DNA from: Sporocytophaga myxococcoides
GTDB lineage: Bacteria > Bacteroidota > Bacteroidia > Cytophagales > Cytophagaceae
Assembly: GCF_000775915.1 (NCBI RefSeq)
Contig: NZ_BBLT01000010.1
Location: 124,001 to 188,000, forward strand
Length of the DNA: 64,000 nt
Reading direction: 5' to 3'
The number at the start of each line of letters is the position of its first letter. Position 1 is the first letter of the stretch. Shown one piece after another: positions 54,061 to 62,867 of this stretch. Under the pieces are notes generated by a model. The model was not told where the DNA came from, did not search any database, and saw only the letters and a list, made by a program, of their open reading frames with translations. A program made the position numbers and the translations under genes.

Positions 54061-55251
54061 TTATGCTTTTGAATAAAGTTTTTTGTCAATATAGTCTTTT
54101 ACAATTGTCTGGAAAATATCAGCCTTCCTTTCCCAGGAGTTCCCTCTTGCGCGTTCATATCTTTTTTCCTTTTTTTCTTTTGAATCAAGGATCAATTCTT
54201 CTTTAATTGACTTTAACATTTCTTCTTTTGAACTGCAAAATCTGACAACATCTTTGTAGTCCTTGATAAAACTGTAATTGAATGCTATGACGGATTTTCC
54301 TGCTGAAAGATATTCATTAAGCCCTACCTCTAATGGAGGATGGGAATCTCCCTTATTAAGAATAATGCCAATGTCAAAACTTGATAAAAGATCTGCAAAC
54401 TCATCTCTTTTTCTTATTCCTATGTGAGAGAAGTTAGGATAGGATTCGAGTTTTTTTATGATGGTATTATCAAGCACTTTGCCTGAAAAGACGAAATTGA
54501 TATCTTTTAGATTTTCTATAAGGTAGATCGCTGTATTTATATCAAAATCCTTATCTATGATCCCAATAGAGCCAACAGTTATAGATTCTGATTTTTGTAT
54601 AGACATACTCCGCTTATAAAAGTCTTCAAATCTTACACCATTTCTTATAAGAAAGGTGGCATCTTTAATGGATCTGATTTTGTTGTATAAAACTTCAGTA
54701 TTGGTAATGACTACATCAGTAGCTTCTATATACTCCTTTTCAAGCAGTGTATGCTCATGTGACTCCTCTTCATCAGAGCCTTCAAATGTATAATAAACGT
54801 TGAGGCTGTCGTTGAATTTTTTTAAAAGTGCTAAACCATAATCAGGGTTAGCTCCTGAGATAAAAATAATGTCAGAAAGATTTAAGAAGTGAATGCTTTT
54901 TCTTAATTCTGTTTCTAATATGCGGGCATTAAATGCAAGTAGTTTTTTATAAATCTCCTTATCTCTGATCTTGTTTAAGGGTAAAACTGGGGGAGGAGTT
55001 AAAATATATACATTTGAGCCTGTCCGTGATTGCTGAGCTCTTAATCTTTTATCAAGATTAAGTATCTTTCGTACAGGTACTTCTCTTTTCCCTTTAATAC
55101 TATCAAATATGTCACTGATAGAATATTGATTTTCTACATAAAGCACGGTATTGTCGCGACTTAATTCATGCATGATCTCTATTAGTGGAGAAGGGTTGCC
55201 GCAATCCCAGTGCTCATTTCCAAGACATATAAATGTAAGGCCTTTTGTCAT
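54061..55251 (-). CDS. GT-B-type glycosyltransferase
   Basis: A 396-residue protein with no signal peptide and a two-domain Rossmann layout. The N-terminal half begins LTFICLGNEHWDCGNPSPL, and the C-terminal half has VGSIGIIDKDFDI, FVFSGKV and IGIILNKGDSHPPLEVGLNE followed by YLSAGKSVIAFNYSF, which is the nucleotide-sugar site of GT-B enzymes (the E/P/GxxE pattern). This suggests transfer of a sugar to a cell-surface glycan. The acceptor is unknown. The HAD-like pseudoenzyme lies next to it on the same strand; the SGNH hydrolase is divergent. Confidence 0.82.
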   Translation of the reverse strand: MTKGLTFICLGNEHWDCGNPSPLIEIMHELSRDNTVLYVENQYSISDIFDSIKGKREVPVRKILNLDKRLRAQQSRTGSNVYILTPPPVLPLNKIRDKEIYKKLLAFNARILETELRKSIHFLNLSDIIFISGANPDYGLALLKKFNDSLNVYYTFEGSDEEESHEHTLLEKEYIEATDVVITNTEVLYNKIRSIKDATFLIRNGVRFEDFYKRSMSIQKSESITVGSIGIIDKDFDINTAIYLIENLKDINFVFSGKVLDNTIIKKLESYPNFSHIGIRKRDEFADLLSSFDIGIILNKGDSHPPLEVGLNEYLSAGKSVIAFNYSFIKDYKDVVRFCSSKEEMLKSIKEELILDSKEKKEKRYERARGNSWERKADIFQTIVKDYIDKKLYSKA

Positions 55252-55425
55252 ACACTTGTTGTTTGAATTTCAAACCTCGGTGTATTATAAAAGTTTGTGG
55301 GAATTATTAAATTTACTTTGCCTTTTTTAATGTATTTCCCTTGTTAAAGGGAAGGATTACCTAAAAGTCAATTCATTTTTTAGGAGAAGTTGATCATAAA
55401 AAAATCACTTGAAGGATTTAATATT

Positions 55426-56028
55426 ATGAAGAAAATTAAAATACTTGCTCTGGGAGATTCCTATACAATAGGAGAGGATGTTCCTCAAAATGAAAGCTGG
55501 CCATTTTTGCTTAAAAGAAATTTAGAAGAAAGAAATTTCTCTGTTGTTCTGAAGGTTGTAGCAAAAACCGGTTGGACGACAGATGAACTTGATTTAGCTA
55601 TAGAGAGAGAAAAATTGGGGAAAAATGAATACGACCTGGTGTTTCTTCTTATTGGTGTAAATAATCAATACAGGGGCTATTGTATTGATAAATATCGGAA
55701 TGAATTCAGAAGGCTTTTACTGAAAGCAAAGTCATATTCAGTTAATAATTCTGTGTTTATATTGTCTATTCCAGATTGGTCCAGTACTCCATTTGCCTCG
55801 GAAAATGACAAAGCAAGAATCTCGGAGGAGATTGATGCCTTTAATAGGGAAAACTTTGAAATATCTGAATCTGAGGGTGCTCTTTATCTTAGTATTACCG
55901 GGATTAGCAGGCGGTCAGCTGACGATAAAAGATATACAGCTTCGGATGGTCTTCATCCAAGCGGATATCAGTATGAGAAATGGGTTGAGAAGATTATGCT
56001 CAAGATAGATTCGTCAGCCCTGCTTTAA
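55426..56028 (+). CDS. SGNH/GDSL-type hydrolase
   Basis: From the ATG at 55426 the protein of 200 residues begins MKKIKILALGDSYTIGEDVP, with the block I Ser in GDSYT. Block III is represented by LIGVNNQYRG (GxxN) and block V by DGLHPSGYQYE with the catalytic Asp and His. It is full length for a simple SGNH esterase with no signal peptide. Substrates of the family are acyl or acetyl esters. A longer start at 55390 is possible but adds no known motif. Confidence 0.9.
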   Translation: MKKIKILALGDSYTIGEDVPQNESWPFLLKRNLEERNFSVVLKVVAKTGWTTDELDLAIEREKLGKNEYDLVFLLIGVNNQYRGYCIDKYRNEFRRLLLKAKSYSVNNSVFILSIPDWSSTPFASENDKARISEEIDAFNRENFEISESEGALYLSITGISRRSADDKRYTASDGLHPSGYQYEKWVEKIMLKIDSSALL

Positions 56029-56064
56029 ATTAATATATGAAGGTTGATCATCTTAAAGTTAATA

Positions 56065-57420
56065 TTATTTTGCGTTATCAATATGATAGGCTCTCATACC
56101 ATGAATACTAACGTCAAGTCCTTCCAGTTCTTCTTTGGCTGTAACTCTGAGTCCAATGGTTTTATCTATAATGATAAATAAAAGATAGGTTAAAGGAAAA
56201 ACAAATACCCCTGTAGATGTGATCCCTATTAGCTGACTGACAAGCTGCCTTGCTCCATTGATTTCAGCCAGATCTCCCATAAAACCTACTGCAAGAGTTC
56301 CGAATATTCCGCAAATCAGGTGAACTGAGATTGCGCCAACAGGGTCATCAATTCTTAGTTTATCAAAGAGGAGTACAGCAAGGACTACTAATGTTCCAGA
56401 AGTAAGTCCAATAATAATAGCTTCCGAAGGATTCATTTTGTCTGCTCCTGCAGTGATAGCGACAAGCCCTCCAAGTATTCCATTCAGGACCATGCTATGA
56501 TCAATAGTCCTGGTCGTGATAAAGGAAGTTGTAAGGGCTCCAATGGCTCCGGCCGAAGCAGATAGGCATGTCGTGACAAGTACAAGTGAGACCAGTTTAG
56601 GATTAGCAGATAAAACAGAGCCTCCATTAAATCCAAACCAGCCAAACCACAGTAGAAATACTCCAACGGTAGCAAGTGGCATACTATGGCCAGGAAGTGG
56701 AATTATTCTGTTGTCTACATATTTCCCAATCCTTGGTCCAAGGACAATAACTCCGGCAAGAGCAGACCATCCACCTACCGAATGTACTACAGTGGATCCA
56801 GCAAAATCGTAAAAGTGGACATTCATTTTTTGCAAAAATCCTCCACCCCAGGTCCAGAAACCAATGATAGGATAGATGATACCCACAAGAAAAAATGAAA
56901 ACAGGATAAAACTCCATATTTTAATGCGTTCAGCTACTGCCCCCGATACTATGGTTGTAGCAGTGGCGGCGAACATGGCCTGAAAGAGAAAAAAAGACCA
57001 GAACGTGTAATTGCGCTGTTCGTTATAACTAACTTCCGGTGCAGCAATTCCAAATCCAGAAAACCCAATAAAGCTTCCCTCAAAGAGGTTGCCTGGATAC
57101 ATGAGGTTATATCCCCATAAGCTGAATATCAGAATTCCAATTGCAGGTATAATAGTGTTTTTAAACAAAATATTAGTGGTGTTTTTTGATCTGGAAAGTC
57201 CTGATTCAATTGTCGCAAACCCCAAATGCATAATGAACATCAAAGCAGTTGCAGTCATCATCCACAAATTATTGGAAAGTAAAGTGTTTCCGGCAATTTC
57301 AGCTTTGAGACTACTAATGATTTCAGCATTTATAAGAAGTGAATCATTAGGCATTGCATTAAAATTTGAAGCTAAATCAATAGATCCAGTTGCAGAAGTA
57401 TCGGGTATGGGCTGATTCAT
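56065..57420 (-). CDS. amt: Ammonium transporter
   Basis: A 451-residue Amt/Mep/Rh-type channel with eleven predicted membrane helices. Conserved parts are FATIESGLSRSKNT, DFAGSTVVHSVGGWSALAGVIVLGPR (Asp and the first pore His), WFGWFGFNGGS, NGILGGLVAITAGAD, and AISVHLICGIFGTLAVGF (second pore His). It moves ammonium into the cell. The N-terminus is longer than in E. coli AmtB and Ser/Asn-rich. It lies 44 bases downstream of glnK, the usual operon order. Confidence 0.95.
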   Translation of the reverse strand: MNQPIPDTSATGSIDLASNFNAMPNDSLLINAEIISSLKAEIAGNTLLSNNLWMMTATALMFIMHLGFATIESGLSRSKNTTNILFKNTIIPAIGILIFSLWGYNLMYPGNLFEGSFIGFSGFGIAAPEVSYNEQRNYTFWSFFLFQAMFAATATTIVSGAVAERIKIWSFILFSFFLVGIIYPIIGFWTWGGGFLQKMNVHFYDFAGSTVVHSVGGWSALAGVIVLGPRIGKYVDNRIIPLPGHSMPLATVGVFLLWFGWFGFNGGSVLSANPKLVSLVLVTTCLSASAGAIGALTTSFITTRTIDHSMVLNGILGGLVAITAGADKMNPSEAIIIGLTSGTLVVLAVLLFDKLRIDDPVGAISVHLICGIFGTLAVGFMGDLAEINGARQLVSQLIGITSTGVFVFPLTYLLFIIIDKTIGLRVTAKEELEGLDVSIHGMRAYHIDNAK

Positions 57421-57464
57421 TGATATGTGAAGTGTAATTTAGTAAAGGTGAATTTTAATAAAGG

Positions 57465-57803
57465 TTAAAGTGCGGTAATGTCACGTTCTCCAGACCTTAT
57501 TCTGATTGCTTGTTCAATGGGGGAGATAAAAATTTTCCCATCGCCTATTTCTCCTGTTCTCGCGCTGCAGAGAATTGCATTGATTATTTCATCCACAGAA
57601 TCATTAGATGCAACAATTGTTATTTTAGTTCTGGCAATCGAACCAAGATCATATTCCTGGCCTCTGTAAATTGTTTTTTCACTTTTTTGATTTCCTACAC
57701 CTTTTACATCCTGAAAAGTAAAAAAATCAATACCTATTTTATGGAGTGCGTCTTTCACAGGATAAAAGTGAGATGATCTTATTATCGCTTCAATTTTTTT
57801 CAT
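57465..57803 (-). CDS. glnK: PII signal transduction protein
   Basis: A 112-residue PII protein that senses 2-oxoglutarate and ATP/ADP and closes the ammonium channel. It begins MKKIEAIIRSSHFYPVKDAL, has the T-loop with Tyr in YRGQEYDLG, and ends with TGEIGDGKIFISPIEQAIRI and RSGERD (the B and C loops that bind nucleotides). The T-loop Tyr that some bacteria uridylylate is present. It is the first gene of the glnK-amt pair. Confidence 0.95.
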   Translation of the reverse strand: MKKIEAIIRSSHFYPVKDALHKIGIDFFTFQDVKGVGNQKSEKTIYRGQEYDLGSIARTKITIVASNDSVDEIINAILCSARTGEIGDGKIFISPIEQAIRIRSGERDITAL

Positions 57804-58218
57804 ATACCACTTGTTTTATATACATAATCAGTTTATCTGCTGATAGTTTTATTATATTAATCTTGAATTTATTATATAATTAAGGTTTGGTTATATAAGT
57901 TAAAAAAATAACGGTAATTTTTATAATTAATATATAATATTTGAATTAAGTACTAAAATTAAGTATCAAATAAAGTTAAAAAAATAGTTTTATAAAATTA
58001 TGTATAATGAATTGAGGTTGTTTTGTTGTTTTTTGATTTTCTATTTATAGATTATAATCTAATAAAAAGTAAATTTTGTTATTTAGGATAATCATATTTT
58101 TTTATGTAATAAGGGAAACTGCTCTCTGGGTGGATACGATTGGATTAAAATTTGTAAAATTTAAAACAATCCGTATTACAAAAGTTTTATTAAAGAACTT
58201 CCTAGTAAGTGTTTTTAA
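57804..58218. other. AT-rich control region between glnK and the outer-membrane protein gene
   Basis: These 415 bases are extremely A+T-rich and hold no gene. They separate two divergent genes, so both promoters should be here. I see no clear sigma-54 (GG-N10-GC) or TAnnTTTG site. Confidence 0.5.
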
Positions 58219-60315
58219 ATGAAATGCCCCAGTTATTTCAAAATTATTTTCCTCATACAGATATGTCTGGTTTCTGCTTTGCATGCTTTTGCGCAAGATG
58301 AAAAAGTGGATTCTCTTTCATTTTTAAATAGAGATACATTATTCAAAGAGTTGTTAATAAAAGAGCTATTTATTTCAAGGAAAGATACTTTTTTTACAAA
58401 AACAGATACATTAATTATAGTCAAGGATTTGGTGATCAGAGAAAAAGATACACTGGTACAGTTTCTCAGGCCAATTTTGAAAGATGGTAGAATTGAATTT
58501 ATTGAAAGTAAGGAGATTATTCCTAAGATTGATACGGTAATTGTTCATCAGGATACCTTACGAACAAAGAATGAACAAGTGCTGAAAGATATTCAGCAGT
58601 TCTCTCAAAAAAAGAATTTCTTCTCCCAGCTAATTAAGAATTTTCTGGTATTTGAAACAAAAACAGAAAATCAGGAAAAGCCCGAATCGCGCGAAAAAAG
58701 TGATGAAAGATATGATAGTTATGAAAACAAGGTTATTAGAAAGATAGATATTCGTGTTTTAGGAGTATTTGGCCCATCTGTTGACAATCCTGATAAAAAA
58801 CCCAGAGGATTTTTGGAAAAAAGTGGTAATGCACTACACATAAAAAGTCAGAAGTGGATGATAAAAAGGAGATTGCTTTTTACGAAGGGTGATAAAGTGA
58901 ATTCTCTGGCTCTCAGTGAAACAGAAAGGCTTTTAAGAGCGACCAGTTATGCTTATGATGCAAAAATTGTTATTGTTGACTATGAAGGATTGGATAGTGT
59001 AGATGTAGTTGTTTTGGTCCAGGATGTTTGGAATATATCAGTTGGTGGGGGTTTTGATCAGAAAACAGGATCAAAAGGCTTTTATATTCAGGATGCTAAT
59101 TTTGCCGGACTTGGCCAGCAGCTCTTAACAGATTTTACCTTTAACAGCAGGTATCCGAAAGGAATGAATTTTTATGGCAATTATAATGTCAATACTTTTC
59201 AAAAGGGTCTTATTAATGCAAATTTTACTTATCGATATGCTTTTGGGTTAAGCAGTTTTATAGCTGGAATTAATAGAGAGTTTCAAACCCCTGAAATAAA
59301 ATGGCTAGGAGGAGTAAATTATTCAATTTTAGAGTTTTGGCCTTACAATATGCCTTTTGATAGTTTTAGGGTTGATCAGAAGATAAAACTTAGTGTTGAA
59401 GATGTCTGGGCAGGATATGCCTTTCCTGTTCTTCAGAAAAAAGAAGGAGAGGAGGGGAGCAGATTAATCCTGGCTGTTAGAGCCTTGAGTTGCCTCTATG
59501 GAAATGTCCCGGAAAAAAAAGCAGGAAGATCTTTTACTTACTACTCATCTGATAATGTATTTGCGGGTTTGACTTATATTAACAGGAGATTTTTTAAAGA
59601 TAGATACATATTTAGGTTGGGAAGAACAGAAGATATTCCAATAGGAAAGATGATTGGAGTTACGACCGGGATAAAGAAAAGAGATGGTCCATTGCTACCC
59701 TATAGTGGAATAAATTTTACTGTTGCTGATTTTCTTCCAAAGTTTGGATACGTTTCTGTAACAACAGGATATGGCTCTTTTTGGCGAAAAGGCAAGATGG
59801 AGGAAGGAGTTTACTATGGCCGGCTTCTTCATTTTACTCCTTTGATAAACTTTAAAAACTGGAAGTACAGAAATTATATAAGTTTCAGATATACTCAAGG
59901 CTTGAATCAGCTAGATGGTTATTATGTGAACATTAATAAAGAAAATGGTCTGAGAGGTTTTATCTCAGACGGATTAGTTGGTACAAAAAAGTTTGTCGTT
60001 AATATAGAATCCAATTTTTATCCGCCATTAAATCTGTTAGGATTTAAGATGGCATTTGTTCTCTTTGCCGATATTGCATGGATTGGACTAAATGGAAGTT
60101 TAATTACAAAATCGAATTATTATTCAGGATTCGGTCTTGGACTAAGATTCAGAAATGAACATCTCGTTTTCAGTATGGTTCAAGTGATGGTTGGTTATTA
60201 TCCTGATGCTGTCAGACTCAATAAAACCCCGCTCCAATTTTATGAACGGTCTAGATTTTTTTATAACTTTTTAGATTTCAACTATTCTCGGCCAGGCCAG
60301 GAGCCTTACTTGTAA
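58219..60315 (+). CDS. BamA/TamA-like outer-membrane protein with POTRA-type region
   Basis: A 698-residue protein with a signal peptide ending HAFAQ. A charged region (residues about 25-170) is followed by a POTRA-like segment: NKVIRKIDIRVLGVFGP, MIKRRLLFTKGDKVNSLALSE, LRATSYAYDAKIVIVDYEG, VDVVVLVQDVWNISVGGGFD. The second half is a beta-barrel of amphipathic strands (RYIFRLGRTEDIPIGKMIG, GFGLGLRFRNEHLVFSMVQV). POTRA-plus-barrel is the Omp85 layout, used in outer-membrane insertion or secretion. The exact role is unknown. Confidence 0.78.
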   Translation: MKCPSYFKIIFLIQICLVSALHAFAQDEKVDSLSFLNRDTLFKELLIKELFISRKDTFFTKTDTLIIVKDLVIREKDTLVQFLRPILKDGRIEFIESKEIIPKIDTVIVHQDTLRTKNEQVLKDIQQFSQKKNFFSQLIKNFLVFETKTENQEKPESREKSDERYDSYENKVIRKIDIRVLGVFGPSVDNPDKKPRGFLEKSGNALHIKSQKWMIKRRLLFTKGDKVNSLALSETERLLRATSYAYDAKIVIVDYEGLDSVDVVVLVQDVWNISVGGGFDQKTGSKGFYIQDANFAGLGQQLLTDFTFNSRYPKGMNFYGNYNVNTFQKGLINANFTYRYAFGLSSFIAGINREFQTPEIKWLGGVNYSILEFWPYNMPFDSFRVDQKIKLSVEDVWAGYAFPVLQKKEGEEGSRLILAVRALSCLYGNVPEKKAGRSFTYYSSDNVFAGLTYINRRFFKDRYIFRLGRTEDIPIGKMIGVTTGIKKRDGPLLPYSGINFTVADFLPKFGYVSVTTGYGSFWRKGKMEEGVYYGRLLHFTPLINFKNWKYRNYISFRYTQGLNQLDGYYVNINKENGLRGFISDGLVGTKKFVVNIESNFYPPLNLLGFKMAFVLFADIAWIGLNGSLITKSNYYSGFGLGLRFRNEHLVFSMVQVMVGYYPDAVRLNKTPLQFYERSRFFYNFLDFNYSRPGQEPYL

Positions 60316-60694
60316 AAATAAATTTAAATTATTTTTCTAAAACTGATTCTAAAACTCTGTATTATATGATTTTTTTTTTATTAAATAGGATTTTAGTGTA
60401 ATTTTAGGGAAAAAAACTCTTTCTTATTTGAAATTAAAAATATAATATTGCAACCTGTAAATAGTCATGTCCTTGCTAGGCGAAATTCAAATTTATGCTG
60501 ATATTTCGGTTACAAAATTAGTATTCAGGCTTAGCTATTTTTTTAAAGCTTTTTTAATCAAGGGGATTTGACTGAAAAAGAGCTTTCATTTTAAACAATA
60601 CAAAGAACTTAGATAAAAGTTCATACCAATTTTGATGTATTTTATTTACTTAATACAGAATAGAATTTAGTTCACTTAAATAATTGTTTATCGT
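60316..60694. other. Gene-free stretch
   Basis: These 379 A+T-rich bases between two outer-membrane protein genes contain no frame, tRNA, clear terminator or repeat that I can support. Confidence 0.5.
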
Positions 60695-62818
60695 TTGAAA
60701 ACGCGTACTAAACTAATCATCTTTTTATTGGCATGTTTCCCCGGGTTTTTTGCCTTTGCGGGAGATCCCCCATCTGAAGAGCAAAAGAGCTCAACGCCAC
60801 TGCTTCTCAGAAAATTGCCTGTTAAAAAATTACTGGGACTTAAATCAAACACTTCAAATGCAGAAACTCCTGCCGGGGGCTACAAGAGATGGTCTGGTTT
60901 AAAATATTCCGGATATGCGAGATCATTTACACAGTATCGTGTAATGCCTAACTTTTATACAGGAAATCCAAATTTGACCGAAAAGTCATTGGTATTTAAT
61001 GGGGTAGAAGCCTATAATGGTTCACTTCAGGGATATCAGGAACCGTTGCTTTTATTGCGTCTTGAAGGAAATCCTACTGCGAGAACTTTCTTCAAAGTTG
61101 AATATGCTATGGATAATCAACTTACAGGGATTATAAAAGATAATGGCGGGATTATAGAAGGAACAAATACTGCTTATAACAGAAGGATTTCTACTTATAG
61201 AATTCTTCAGTTTGAAGGAAGTGCTAATACCGGTATTGGAGATTTTAAATTAATCGCTGGCGGTGGGGTACTTTGGCACAGAGTAAGCCCATTTACATTC
61301 TGGAACTATGAGTATCGTGATGATCTTTTTGAACGCTATCCATGGGAGCCAGAAGGAGCATCGTTCAATAGATATAATCAGTTTTACGCAACTCAAAACA
61401 TTGCCAGAGATGCTCGTTGGGGAAACACCGCAACCCAGGGCTTTATTTTAGAAGCTAAAAACTTGCCTTTAGGGTTCGGGGGTAATATAGTTTATGGTAA
61501 AACTGATAATAGCGGTGGTTTTACCGCAGTAAAAACAAAAAGCCCTAGAAATCTGGTAGCAGGAAGAATAGATAAAGGATTTGGCATGCACAAATTCGGT
61601 ATTAACTATTTTAACCAGTTCGGTTTTCTTGACGTACAGGAACTTTTCAAAATCAGACAACAGATTGCCACTATCGATGGAAGGTTAAATCTTAATAATG
61701 TGAAGATTTATTTTGAAGGTGGTGTCGGTAGGTTCCAGGACTTTATAGCTCAAAGAGATCAGGAGGATGTTATTCTGAATAATTACTCGAAAAGTAATGT
61801 ACTGGCTTCAAAGACCCCGATGAAAATAATAAAGGGAGATAACTATGGAGTAGATTATAATTGGGCTCCAACTGTTATGGCGCAGATTGATGTAACGAAA
61901 GAAGCATTTAATGTTCCGGTTAACCTAATGATGTATTATATTGATAAAGCTGTAACCAACATCAATAGCCAGGTTATGAATACTGCAAACCCGCATGCCT
62001 TGGGAACAGCAGAAAACATAGGTTCAATATATGATATCACAACATACTATGGAGGGGTAACAGATATTCAGCAAATGGCAAACAACAGATGGGGTGGGTA
62101 TCTGAAACATGAAGATACATATGGTAAGTTGAAAGTTAATATTGGTACCGGTTTCGCACAGGAGATTGAAAATCTTTATGATTCAATAAGCTTTCAGCAC
62201 AGAGCTAATTCATTTACCAGATCAAGGTTTGCATTTTTTACAAGAAATAATGGTCCTTATGGAAACATTATGAATATTTATAGAAGAGCATTTGAAGTTC
62301 TGGCAATTACTGATACAGTGAGCAATTATAAAAAAGGGTTTAATAGTCTTGACCTTAATCTTAAATATAAACTGTCACTTTTTGGTCGTGAATTGATTCT
62401 CGCAAACTACAATAATTATAGCTCTGTTCAGCCTGGTTTTTCAGCAATTCCTAAATTCTCAGATAAAGCTTTCTTACGCTATTTTTATGAGGAGTTCATG
62501 GCATTTTACGCATTTAGACCAAAACTTACTCTGATTGGTTTTGTCAGCTATGAAAAGGCATTGGGTAATAATAGAACTCAATTGGTAGATGCTAATGGGG
62601 AACTGATTGTTAATTCAGACAATAAACCAATTGCAGATCCTAATGGAAAACCAATTAATCAAAGAGGGTATGGATATGGACTTGGATTTGACTACGATTT
62701 TTCAGGGAGAGCTGGTCTCTATGTCAGACACAGATGGTTTGACCACAGGGATGTTAACTTTACTAAGGACAGATTTAACGGTCAGGAGACTACGGTTGAA
62801 TTAAAAATTTTCTTTTAA
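60695..62818 (+). CDS. Large outer-membrane beta-barrel protein, unknown family
   Basis: A 707-residue protein starting at a TTG codon (60695); an in-frame stop at 60677 and no ATG in between leave no other start. The signal peptide is LIIFLLACFPGFFAFA. The mature part has many short amphipathic strands with aromatic ends (FKVEYAMDNQLTG, FKLIAGGGVLWHRV, LGFDYDFSGRAGLYVRHRW) and closes with TTVELKIFF, a typical final barrel strand. An Asn/Gly-rich loop with the near-repeat DANGELIVNSD and DPNGKPINQ lies near residue 640. I do not recognise the family. Confidence 0.75.
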   Translation: MKTRTKLIIFLLACFPGFFAFAGDPPSEEQKSSTPLLLRKLPVKKLLGLKSNTSNAETPAGGYKRWSGLKYSGYARSFTQYRVMPNFYTGNPNLTEKSLVFNGVEAYNGSLQGYQEPLLLLRLEGNPTARTFFKVEYAMDNQLTGIIKDNGGIIEGTNTAYNRRISTYRILQFEGSANTGIGDFKLIAGGGVLWHRVSPFTFWNYEYRDDLFERYPWEPEGASFNRYNQFYATQNIARDARWGNTATQGFILEAKNLPLGFGGNIVYGKTDNSGGFTAVKTKSPRNLVAGRIDKGFGMHKFGINYFNQFGFLDVQELFKIRQQIATIDGRLNLNNVKIYFEGGVGRFQDFIAQRDQEDVILNNYSKSNVLASKTPMKIIKGDNYGVDYNWAPTVMAQIDVTKEAFNVPVNLMMYYIDKAVTNINSQVMNTANPHALGTAENIGSIYDITTYYGGVTDIQQMANNRWGGYLKHEDTYGKLKVNIGTGFAQEIENLYDSISFQHRANSFTRSRFAFFTRNNGPYGNIMNIYRRAFEVLAITDTVSNYKKGFNSLDLNLKYKLSLFGRELILANYNNYSSVQPGFSAIPKFSDKAFLRYFYEEFMAFYAFRPKLTLIGFVSYEKALGNNRTQLVDANGELIVNSDNKPIADPNGKPINQRGYGYGLGFDYDFSGRAGLYVRHRWFDHRDVNFTKDRFNGQETTVELKIFF

Positions 62819-62867
62819 TAACTATTACAAAATTTAAGAACTGATTTAAATGATAACTTATAATATA

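Noticed and set aside
57804-58218. Sigma-54 promoter for glnK-amt
   Set aside because: No GG-N10-GC pattern with the expected flanks could be found on the minus strand.
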